Shown here: positions 11,805-19,742 of the stretch, one piece after another | How the letters are laid out: every line of letters starts with the position of its first letter | How positions within the stretch are numbered: the stretch's first letter is position 1 | NCBI GenBank assembly: GCA_963707275.1 | Contig: CAVPPH010000001.1 | Location: forward strand, 372,001 to 436,000 | DNA: 64,000 nucleotides | Direction: 5' to 3' | Origin: JACKBK01 sp963707275 | GTDB lineage: Bacteria; Chloroflexota; Anaerolineae; JAAEKA01 | The notes under the pieces: model-generated | Told to the model about the DNA's origin: nothing | The model's database searches: none | Seen by the model: the letters and a program-made list of their open reading frames with translations, nothing else | Made by a program: the position numbers and the translations under genes

Positions 11805-11825
11805 GGTCAGTATGGAGGTCATGCC

Positions 11826-12074
11826 ATGGGTAGCAGCAACAGACAGGGACGTGTGGTGATGGCGGTGGTCAGCTTGCTGCTGGTCGCAGTGTTGGTTTCC
11901 GCGTGCCAGGAGAACGGCGGCGCTTATCAAGCCGGACAGGCCTTTCGCCAGCAGGTGGACATCGCGCTGGCGGACGCAGGGCAGTTCATCGCCGGCTTCT
12001 GTTCATCGGCCGCTCTGCCAGGGCTTGCAGCAGTAGTGGTCGCCTGGTTCGCTGCCAACCGTCGCGGCGCGTAG
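11826..12074 (+). CDS. Small putative lipoprotein
   Basis: An 82-residue product with a hydrophobic N-terminal signal and a lipobox, LVSAC, at about residues 23-27, predicting lipid anchoring at Cys27. A second hydrophobic stretch (ALPGLAAVVVAWFAANRR) closes the protein, so it may be held at both ends. GGAGG lies seven bases before the ATG, which supports the start. I recognise no family. A TATAAT at 11627-11632 lies upstream but is separated from the gene by the MITE-like element. Confidence 0.6.
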   Translation: MGSSNRQGRVVMAVVSLLLVAVLVSACQENGGAYQAGQAFRQQVDIALADAGQFIAGFCSSAALPGLAAVVVAWFAANRRGA

Positions 12075-12179
12075 CTCGTCCGGCTGGGAATCTCCCAGAC
12101 AGATGCGCGGCGGCAGATCGGCTATCATGCAAAGTATTGACAAGCAGCATAACGACTGAAGCAACGAACGAGGAACACA

Positions 12180-13115
12180 GTGCAACCCATTTCCGGCATT
12201 CATCACATCACGGCCATCGCCAGCGACCCGCAGGCGAATGTCGATTTCTACCACAAAGTCCTGGGGCAGCGGCTGGTGAAGACCACCGTCAACTTCGACG
12301 ATCCTGGGACCTATCATCTCTATTACGGCGATGAGACCGGCAGCCCGGGAACGATCATGACCTTCTTTCCGTGGCCGCACGCGTGCCGCGGCGTGGTCGG
12401 CAACGGTGAGATTGGTGCGTCGGCCTATGCCATTGGTTCCGGCTCGGTCGGCTACTGGCAGGAACGGCTGCAACAGCATGGCGTCCACACCGGCGACGTC
12501 GAGACTCGTTTCGGCGCTGAGGTGCTCACCCTGCGTGACCCGGATGGCATGGCGCTGGAGTTAATGGTGGACGACACGGCGCGCGCGCCGCGCCACTGGG
12601 CTGGCGGTCCCGTGCCGGAGGAGCACGCGCTGCGCGGCTTCTTCGGCGTCACCTTCTTCGAATCGCGGGCGGCGCCGACCGGCCAGTTGCTCACCGGGCA
12701 GATGGGCTACCGACTGATTGATCAGGAGGGCGACCGCTGGCGCTACCGCGCCAATTCGTCCGCTATTGGTGGCATCGTCGATGTGCTGGAACGGCCGGGC
12801 ATCGGCTTTGGCCGCATGGGCGCCGGATCGGTGCATCACGTCGCCTTTCGCGCACGTGACGACGCCGAGGAACTGGCCTACCAGACGGCGATTCGAGCGG
12901 CCGGCTTTGACGTGACGCCGGTGCGCGACCGCCAATACTTCCACTCGATTTACTGGCGCGAACCGGGTGGGGTGCTCTTTGAGATTGCGACCGATCCGCC
13001 TGGTTTCACCTGGGACGAGAGTGTCGAAGATCTGGGCGCCGGGCTGAAGCTGCCGCCGTGGCTGGAAGAGCGCCGCGGCGAGCTGCTAGGCCTGTTGCCG
13101 GCATTGCAGGTATGA
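12180..13115 (+). CDS. Ring-cleaving dioxygenase, glyoxalase (VOC) superfamily, MhqO-like
   Basis: A 311-residue protein with two vicinal-oxygen-chelate modules. The first opens with GIHHITAIASDPQANVDFYH and the second with GFFGVTFFES at about residue 153. A third VHHVAFRARDD segment supplies a metal-ligand His near residue 219, and YWREPGGVLFEIATDPPGF supplies the Glu. This is the architecture of MhqO/MhqE (YdfO-type) extradiol dioxygenase-like proteins linked to hydroquinone and quinone detoxification. The start is GTG 12180 with GAGG seven bases upstream. The stop overlaps the ATG of the next gene (ATGA), and the downstream hydrolase matches MhqD. This is the mhqO-mhqD pairing of the Bacillus mhqNOD operon, but no MarR-type regulator or nitroreductase is adjacent. 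Confidence 0.85.
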   Translation: MQPISGIHHITAIASDPQANVDFYHKVLGQRLVKTTVNFDDPGTYHLYYGDETGSPGTIMTFFPWPHACRGVVGNGEIGASAYAIGSGSVGYWQERLQQHGVHTGDVETRFGAEVLTLRDPDGMALELMVDDTARAPRHWAGGPVPEEHALRGFFGVTFFESRAAPTGQLLTGQMGYRLIDQEGDRWRYRANSSAIGGIVDVLERPGIGFGRMGAGSVHHVAFRARDDAEELAYQTAIRAAGFDVTPVRDRQYFHSIYWREPGGVLFEIATDPPGFTWDESVEDLGAGLKLPPWLEERRGELLGLLPALQV

Positions 13116-13822
13116 CTATGGTTGATTCTCAAATTCAGAATCGCCTGCATGGCGGTCAACCTGTCTACACAGCGGGCGAGCGTCTGTCCAACGCCTGGGC
13201 AGCCATGGTGCTGATCCACGGCCGCGGCGCCAGCGCCTCCGACATCCTGCTGCTGGGCGAGGAACTCTATCATCCCCAGTTCACCTATCTCGCGCCGCAG
13301 GCTGCGGGCAACACGTGGTATCCCTACAGCTTTCTGGCGCCGATCACTCAGAACGAGCCGTGGCTAACCTCGGCGCTAGAGGCGGTTGCGGCGATCGTTC
13401 AGCAGGTCGAGGAGGCCGGGGTGGATGCCAGCCGCATCGTGCTGGGTGGCTTCTCGCAGGGCGCGTGCCTGGCCGGCGAGTTCGCGGCGCGCAATCCACG
13501 GCGCTACGGCGGGCTGCTGATGTTCAGCGGCGGCCTGATCGGCCCGCCCGGCGGGCTGCGCGCCTACAGCGGCAACCTGGGCGGGACGCCGGTCTTCCTC
13601 GGTTGCAGCGATGTTGATCCGCATATTCCCAGTGAACGTGTGCTGGAAAGCGCACAGATTCTTGAGGATCTGGGCGGCAGCGTCGTCTACAGGTTGTATC
13701 CCGGCATGGGACACACCGTCAACCGCGACGAGATCGACCGGGCGCGCACGATCGTACGCGCGGTGGTCGCACAGGAATATCCCTCCACACATCAGACTTC
13801 GGAAGTCGCCAGCGCCGACTGA
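13112..13822 (+). CDS. Phospholipase/carboxylesterase, MhqD-like alpha/beta hydrolase
   Basis: A cytoplasmic alpha/beta hydrolase of 236 residues. The nucleophile elbow GGFSQGACLAG places the Ser near residue 113. The acid is in SDVDPHIPSERV and the catalytic His in YPGMGHTVNRDEI. The N-terminal VLIHGRGASASDILLLG forms the oxyanion region. Length and motifs fit the carboxylesterase/MhqD family, whose Bacillus member is induced by methylhydroquinone with the ring-cleaving dioxygenase. The start ATG 13112 overlaps the TGA of the preceding dioxygenase, which suggests translational coupling. The substrate is unknown. Confidence 0.85.
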   Translation: MTMVDSQIQNRLHGGQPVYTAGERLSNAWAAMVLIHGRGASASDILLLGEELYHPQFTYLAPQAAGNTWYPYSFLAPITQNEPWLTSALEAVAAIVQQVEEAGVDASRIVLGGFSQGACLAGEFAARNPRRYGGLLMFSGGLIGPPGGLRAYSGNLGGTPVFLGCSDVDPHIPSERVLESAQILEDLGGSVVYRLYPGMGHTVNRDEIDRARTIVRAVVAQEYPSTHQTSEVASAD

Positions 13823-14265
13823 TGCCGCTCATCGTAAGCTGCCAGGGAATGCCCGCTCACGGCGACTTACGAAGTCGGCTAGCGACCTGCCTGTCTCCTC
13901 TTCTCCCCTTCCGTCAAAAAGTGTGACCAAATTCACACCAAAGTTGTGAACTACTTCATAGCGAAAATTCGATTTTCGCGGTATGATAGGTTCAATCGCG
14001 AAGCCAGTCAGTTGAAAGCGCAGCACTGGATATTGGGAGGAGCAAATCGAAGCGACGCTGTGCTCTGACAACAAAGCTGGGTTCGGGTAACATTTCCATC
14101 CGCCTGCTGGCACGGCAACAACGATCTGTGCGGGGGCAGGAAGCGGCTGTGCCGGCAGGCGGATCGAGTCACCTGTGCAACCTGGGGCGGTCGGCGTAAC
14201 CGTCGCCGCATTTGGGGTACCGGCCAGGGGGTGCATTGGTCATTGTTCTGACAAGGAGGGTTCCA
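13823..14265. other. Intergenic region of 443 bp
   Basis: I see no gene. It holds a short inverted repeat CGACTT-ac-GAAGTCG near 13863, the CRP-like site at 13922-13937, a GCGAAAAT-tcg-ATTTTCGC palindrome at 13961-13979 and a TATGAT -10-like hexamer at 13982-13987. It probably contains the promoter and a long leader of the secreted protein at 14266. Confidence 0.5.
13922..13937. promoter_or_regulatory. CRP/FNR-like operator (TGTGA-N6-TCACA)
   Basis: TGTGACCAAATTCACA is a perfect match to the enterobacterial CRP half-site spacing. Its centre lies about 64 bases upstream of the start point expected from the TATGAT at 13982-13987, close to a class I activator position. No good -35 is visible, which suits an activator-dependent promoter. 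It is an inference from motif only. Confidence 0.4.
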
Positions 14266-14667
14266 ATGAACAAGCTAGCTGCGATCGTGTTACTGGTCGC
14301 CCTGTTGCTGTTGCCGACATTGCCTGTGGCGGCAGATATGCCGATTCCAAACTACTTCTTCGTTGAAGTGGGAGGTGCTTGCTGGCTACCTGATGGCAAC
14401 GGAATGCCGGCACGTGTAGATGGTGTCAACACGGAATTCAGCTACGAGAAGCCCAACATTCTTGTGATCTCGTGCAACGGCAAGTTGCCGGCTGGCGCGA
14501 CGATTCCGAGGGTGATCACCAAATACGAATTCAGGAACACGGGCAAGTTCTGCATTGGGAAACTGAAGAGCAGCACGCGCATCACCAGCCTGTATGGGGC
14601 GGTAGTGTATCCTGATGGCTGGTCCGAGATCACCTGCCGCTTCGACTTGAGTGCGCAGGATCCGTGA
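14266..14667 (+). CDS. Small secreted protein of unknown function
   Basis: A 133-residue product with a clear Sec signal peptide (MNKLAAIVLLVALLLLPTLPVAADM), cleaved about residue 23. The mature part of about 110 residues is predicted beta-rich and contains four cysteines (GGACWLPDG, VISCNGK, KFCIGK and ITCRFD), which could form two disulfides outside the cell. AAGGAGGG lies six bases before the ATG. It stands alone between an intergenic region with a CRP-like site and a bidirectional terminator. I recognise no family. Confidence 0.75.
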   Translation: MNKLAAIVLLVALLLLPTLPVAADMPIPNYFFVEVGGACWLPDGNGMPARVDGVNTEFSYEKPNILVISCNGKLPAGATIPRVITKYEFRNTGKFCIGKLKSSTRITSLYGAVVYPDGWSEITCRFDLSAQDP

Positions 14668-14717
14668 AGCCTCAGTTAAATCGACAACTTCTAGCTGCGC
14701 AACCCCAGCGCAGACAC

Positions 14718-14749
14718 AAAAAGCTCCCGGCGCAGTGCCGGGAGCTTTT
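14718..14749. terminator. Bidirectional intrinsic terminator
   Basis: AAAAGCTCCCGGC at 14719-14731 pairs perfectly with GCCGGGAGCTTTT at 14737-14749 around a five-base loop. T-runs occur on both strands. It separates the secreted protein gene (plus) from the convergent nifJ/dehydrogenase operon (minus). Confidence 0.9.
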
Positions 14750-14774
14750 CGCGGGAAGGAGGGTACGACGACGT

Positions 14775-15773
14775 CTAGTTCAGGCCGCGATAGCTCTGAA
14801 GCGTCTTCATGTAGTTGGCTCGTTCGAAGGCCGCCGGCTCGGGCACGGCCCGCTGGCTGAGGCTGCCCTTCATCTCATCGATGGACTCGTACTCGTGCTC
14901 GTCCATCCAGCGTGTGACGCCATCCAGCAGCGTGCTGACGTGGCCGACGCCGTTTTGCAGCAGGACGGAACAGACGTTGGCAACATCCGCTCCGGCCATC
15001 ATCGCCTTGATCACGTCCTCCGGCGTGTGGATGCCCGTGGTCAGCGCCATCGACGCCCGGATCTTGCCATAGAGGATGGCGATCCAGCGCAGCGGCAGGC
15101 GCATCTCGTCCGAGGTGCTGAGCACCAGATGCGGCCCGACTGTCAGGTCTTCGATATCCATGTCCGGCTGGTAGAAGCGGTTGAACAGCACCAGCGCATC
15201 CGCGCCGGCGTCGTCCAGCATGGCAGCCATGCGCGGCATCGCGCTGAAGAAGGGGCTGAGCTTCATGGCCACCGGGATGCTGACGTGACCCTTGACGTTG
15301 TTGAGCACGTCGAGATAGACATGTTCAACCTCGCTGCTGGTCAGAGTGAGCTGAGTGGGGATGAAGTACAGGTTGACCTCCAGTGCGTCCGCGCCGGCTT
15401 CCTCGATTCGGGTCGCGTAATTGATCCAGCCGCCGTCGCTGACGCCGTTGAGGCTGGCGATGATCGGCACATTGACGGCGGCCTTGGCCTTACGAATGTG
15501 CTCGAGGTATTCATCAGGGCCCAGGTTGAATTCGTAGGGTTCCGGGAAGTAGCTTAGCGCCTCGGCAAAGCTGTCCGTACCGTAGTCGAGGAAGTGGGTC
15601 AGCGAGGCCGCCTCGAAGTCAAGCTGTTCCTCAAACAGCGAGTACATCGTGATCGCGGCTGCGCCGGCGTCTTCCATGCGTCGAATATTGTCCAGCTTGT
15701 GGCTCAGCGGCGAGGCGCTCGGCACGATCGGGTTTTTCAGGGACAGGCCCATGTAGGTGGTTGTCAGGTCCAT
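14775..15773 (-). CDS. Dihydroorotate dehydrogenase-like flavoprotein
   Basis: A 332-residue TIM-barrel protein of the dihydroorotate dehydrogenase family, as expected for an FMN oxidoreductase. MDLTTTYMGLSLKNPIVPSASPLS is the typical N-terminus, VPIIASLNGVSDGGW and GADALEVNLYFIPT follow, and IPVAMKLSPFFS carries the usual Lys. GGAGA lies eight bases before ATG 15773. It starts 13 bases after the nifJ stop codon, so the two form an operon. Similar DHOD-like proteins occur next to pyruvate:ferredoxin oxidoreductase in other genomes, where the role is not pyrimidine synthesis as far as I know. I therefore leave the substrate open and give no pyrD symbol. Confidence 0.85.
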   Translation of the reverse strand: MDLTTTYMGLSLKNPIVPSASPLSHKLDNIRRMEDAGAAAITMYSLFEEQLDFEAASLTHFLDYGTDSFAEALSYFPEPYEFNLGPDEYLEHIRKAKAAVNVPIIASLNGVSDGGWINYATRIEEAGADALEVNLYFIPTQLTLTSSEVEHVYLDVLNNVKGHVSIPVAMKLSPFFSAMPRMAAMLDDAGADALVLFNRFYQPDMDIEDLTVGPHLVLSTSDEMRLPLRWIAILYGKIRASMALTTGIHTPEDVIKAMMAGADVANVCSVLLQNGVGHVSTLLDGVTRWMDEHEYESIDEMKGSLSQRAVPEPAAFERANYMKTLQSYRGLN

Positions 15774-15786
15774 CAGGCGTTCTCCG

Positions 15787-18700
15787 TTAGCTCTCGTCGC
15801 TGTAATCCAGCGTCGCCATCTGCTCGTACAGGTGCCAGCGGCTGGTGACATCTTCCTGCGCCAGCGTCAGCAACTCCGCCGCGTGCTGAGGCTTGGTCTT
15901 GGTCAGCATGGTATAGCGCGTCTCGTTGTAGACGTAGTCGCGCAGCGGTATCTTGGGCGCTCTGGAGTCGAGCTGCAAGGGATTCTTGCCCTCTTCAGCC
16001 AGCCGTGGGTCGTAGCGCAGCAGCGGCCAGTGACCGCTGTCCACAGCCTTCTTCTGCTGGTCGTTGGCGGTGGTCATGTTGATGCCGTGGGCGATGCAGT
16101 GGCTGTAGGCCAGGATCAGGCTGGGCCCGTCGTAGGACTCAGCATCGAGAATCGCTCGCACCGTCTGCGCGTCGCTGGCGCCCATCGCGATGCGGGCTAC
16201 ATAGATGTTGCCGTAGCTCATCGCGATCATCGCCAGGTCTTTCTTGGGCAGCGGTTTGCCGGCCGCCGCGAACTTGGCTACGGCTGCCCGCGGCGTCGCC
16301 TTGGACATCTGTCCGCCGGTGTTTGAGTACACTTCCGTGTCCATCACCAGCACGTTGATGTTGCGGCCCGACGCCAGCACGTGGTCGAGACCGCCGTAGC
16401 CGATGTCGTAGGCCCAGCCGTCGCCGCCGAAGATCCAGACGGTCTTCTTGACCAGGATGTCGGCCAGGCTGGCAAGCTGCTTCAGACCGGGCGCGCCGTT
16501 CAGGCTGGCCAGCCGCTGCTTCAGCGCCGCTACCCGTTGCCGCTGGTCGTAGATGCCGGCCTCATCCGACTGGTCGGCGGTCAGGATCGCATCCACCAGC
16601 TCGGGGCCGATCAGTTCCAGCGTTGCTCTTCAGCAGCTCGATGCCGTATTCCAGTCGCTTGTCCAGCGTCAGGCGCATGCCCAGGCCGAACTCGGCGTTG
16701 TCCTCGAACAGACAGTTGGACCAGGCCGGGCCGCGACCGTCGCCGTTGACGGTGTAAGGCGTGGTAGGCAGGTTGCCGCCGTAGATCGACGAACAGCCGG
16801 TGGCGTTGGCGACGATGGTGCGGTCGCCAAATAGCTGGCTGATCAGCTTGATGTAGGGCGTCTCGCCGCAGCCGGCGCAGGCGCCGGAGAATTCGAACAG
16901 CGGTTGCAGGAGCTGGTTGGTCTTGACCTGGCGAGTGTTGACATTGCGCCGGTCGATTTCCGGGATGCTCAGGAAGAAGTCGTAGTTTTCGCGTTCGCGG
17001 TCGCGGATTGGCGGCTGCGGCTCCATGTTGATAGCCTTGAAGCGCGGCTCCCGCTTGTTCTTGGCCGGGCAAACGTGGACGCAGGCTGCGCAGCCGGTGC
17101 AGTCTTCCGCCGCCACCTGGATGGTGTACATCCAGCCAGGGTACTCCTTGCCCTTGTACGGCATGGAGCGGAACGATTCTGGCGCGCCGGCCAGGTCCTC
17201 TTCCGGGTAGGCCTTGATGCGGATCGTGGCGTGCGGGCAGACCAGTGCACACTTGCCGCACTGAATGCAGACGTCCGGGTCCCAGATCGGGATTTCCATC
17301 GCGATGTTGCGCTTCTCCCACTGGGTCGTCGCGGACGGGTAGGTGCCGTCGATCGGCAGCATGGAGACCGGCAGATCGTCGCCGCGGCCGGCCATGATCT
17401 CGGCCGTCACCTTTTGCACGAACTCAGGCGCCTGCGCTGGCACCATGGACGGCAGCTCCAGCGTGCTGTCGGCTGTTTCGGGAACCGGCACGCTGGAAGA
17501 GGTGCGCCAGGGTTTGATCCACCGCCTCGTAGTTCTGCTCCACGACCTTTTCGCCGCGCTTGCCGTAGGTCTTGTAGATCGCTTGCTTGATGGCAGCGAT
17601 GGCTTCGTCTTCCGGCAGGACGCCGCAGATGGCGAAGAAGCAGGTCTGCATGATGGTGTTGATGCGCCCGCCCATGCCGGTCTTGTCGGCCACGTCGTAG
17701 GCGTCGATCACGTAGAACTTCATGTTCTTGCGGATCATGTGGTCCTGGTAGACCCGCGGCAGGCTGTCCCAGACCTCGTCCTTGTTGACGTAAGCTGTTG
17801 AGCAGGAAGACCGCGCCCGGTGCAGCCTGCGCCAGCATGTCGTAGCGTTCCAGGAAGATCGTCTGATGGCACGGCGATGAAGTTGGCCGAGGTGATCAGA
17901 TAGGGCTGGCGGATCTCGGTGGGGCCGAAGCGCAGGTGCGACACGGTGGTCGCGCCGGATTTCTTGGAGTCGTAGACGAAGTGACCCTGGGCGTAGTTGT
18001 CCGTGTCCTCGCCGATGATTTTGATGGAGTTCTTGTTCGCGCCCACAGTGCCGTCAGCGCCCAGTCCGTAGAAGAGCGCCCGCACCACCTTGGGCGACTC
18101 GATGCTGAAGCCGGGATCGTAGTCGAGGCTGGTGTAGGTCACGTCGTCGTTGATGCCGACGGTGAAATGGTTCTTCGGTTTCGGCTTGGCCAGCTCGTCG
18201 AAGACGCCCTTGACCATGCCGGGGGTGAACTCTTTGCATGAGAGGCCGTAGCGTCCGCCGACGATCTTCAGGCCGCTGCGCTCGCCTTCCACCATGGCCG
18301 TGATGCAGTCCAGGTAGAGCGGCTCGCCTGAGCCGCCCGGCTCCTTGGTGCGGTCCAGCACAGCTACCTTGGTAGCGGTCGCGGGCAGCGAGGCCATGAA
18401 GGCTGCGGCGTCGAAGGGGCGGTAGAGGCGCACCTTGACCAGCCCGACCTTCTCACCCTGCTCGACCAGGTGTTCGACCGTCTCGTGGGCCGTCTCTGCG
18501 CCCGATCCCATCATGACGATCACGCGCTCAGCATCAGGTGCGCCAACGTAGTCGAAGAGGTGGTATTGGCGGCCTGTCAGCCCGGCAAATTTGTCCATGG
18601 CCTCGCTGCACGATGGCCGGGCGTCCGGTCGTAGAAGATGTTGACCGTCTCGCGCGCCTGGAAGAAGACGTCCGGGTTCTGGGCGGTGCCGCGGATGAAC

Positions 18701-19342
18701 GGGGTGGTCAGGCGACAGCCCGCGCGCCGGTGGGCGATGACGAGGTCGTCGTCGATCATGGCGCGGATGTCGTCGTCGGTCAGTTGCTCGATCTTGGCGA
18801 CCTCGTGGCAGGTGCGGAAGCCGTCGAAGAAGTGGATGAAGGGCACCCGTGCTTCCAGCGTGGCGGCCTGCGCGATCAGCGCGAAGTCCATGACTTCCTG
18901 CACCGAATTGCTGCAGAGCATGCCCCAGCCGGTCTGGCGGGCCGCCATCACGTCGGAGTGGTCGCCGAAGATCGACAGCGCCTGGGCTGGCGACGCTGCG
19001 GGCTGCCACGTGGAAGACCGTCGGGGTCAGTTCGCCCGCGATCTTGAACATGTTGGGGATCATCAGCAGCAGGCCCTGCGACGCCGTGAAGGTGGTGGTC
19101 AGGGAGCCGGTCTGCAGCGCGCCGTGGACCGCGCCGGCTGCGCCGCCCTCCGATTGCATCTCCACCACCAGCGGCACTGTGCCCCAGATGTTGGTCTTGT
19201 CTTCGGCTGTCCATTGGTCAGCCCATTCGCCCATGGGGCTGGAAGGGGTAATCGGGTAGATTGCGATTACCTCGTTCACTTTGTGGGCGATATAGGCGGC
19301 AGCCTCGTTGCCGTCGATTGTTACAAAGGGTCGTTTACTCAT
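15787..19342 (-). CDS. nifJ: Pyruvate:ferredoxin (flavodoxin) oxidoreductase, seven apparent frameshifts
   Basis: This would oxidise pyruvate to acetyl-CoA and CO2, passing electrons to ferredoxin or flavodoxin, a hallmark of anaerobic carbon metabolism. All expected parts of the roughly 1,180-residue single-chain enzyme are present in order. They are the N-terminal domain with IAIYPITPSSPMGEWAD, domain II with YHLFDYVGAPDAERVIVMMG, the gamma domain, two 4Fe-4S motifs (CIQCGKCALVCP and CTGCAACVHVCP), and the TPP domain (FSGACAGCGETPYIKLI, GDGWAYDIGYGGLDH, DTEVYSNTGGQMSKATP). GGGAGC lies five bases before ATG 19342. The frame breaks near 18985, 18625, 18610, 17873, 17797, 17497 and 16624, and at each site deleting one base rejoins the conserved sequence. 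I therefore treat the gene as functional and the sequence as faulty. Confidence 0.9.
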
Positions 19343-19534
19343 GATCGCTCCCGTCGTCAGATTTCCTGGCTGCCGTGGTACGCTCTGACCGGCAGCCGGT
19401 GGGTATGCTGAGCGTTGCTAGTTGTGAACTGTGGACTTGTATTGTCGTCCACAGAAGAAGCATACCACGTTTGTGCGGCGCGTAACATGATTCATGTCAT
19501 ATGCGGCATGATTTGTCACGACGGTTTCTATTCC

Positions 19535-19660
19535 GGTCGGTCGAGTAGCGCGTTGAGGGGTGCCGATGCACATGAAGGTGCAGAGTTTCTGCGTATCGAG
19601 ACCTTCCGAGGGTCGCGTGTGAGACCCGCTTGATCTCGATACGGCGGCCTACTCGATCGG
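19535..19660. repeat. Nested REP-like palindrome
   Basis: The outer arms GGTCGAGTAG (from 19538) and CTACTCGATC (near 19650) are inverted copies, and inside them GCGTATCGAGACC (19591-19603) faces GATCTCGATACGGC (19632-19645). This CTACTCGA/TCGATACG combination is a dispersed palindrome type known from several high-GC bacteria. It fills most of the region between the nifJ promoter and the BNR gene terminator. Confidence 0.55.
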
Positions 19661-19675
19661 CGCTGAAGACAAACA

Positions 19676-19711
19676 AACAACGCCCCCGGCCGACTGGCCG
19701 GGGGCGTTGTT
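19676..19711 (-). terminator. Intrinsic terminator of the BNR/ion-channel operon
   Basis: AACAACGCCCCCGGCC and GGCCGGGGGCGTTGTT form a perfect 16-base stem with a GACT loop, 32 bases after the stop of the BNR gene. The minus strand continues with TTGTTTGTTTG. Confidence 0.9.
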
Positions 19712-19742
19712 CAGTATGCGTTACGCGGGACAGATGCTGGGA

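Noticed and set aside
15787..19342. nifJ as a true pseudogene, or as split subunit genes
   Set aside because: Seven junctions each need removal of one base and conserved residues continue without loss; no start codons with ribosome-binding sites mark subunit boundaries.
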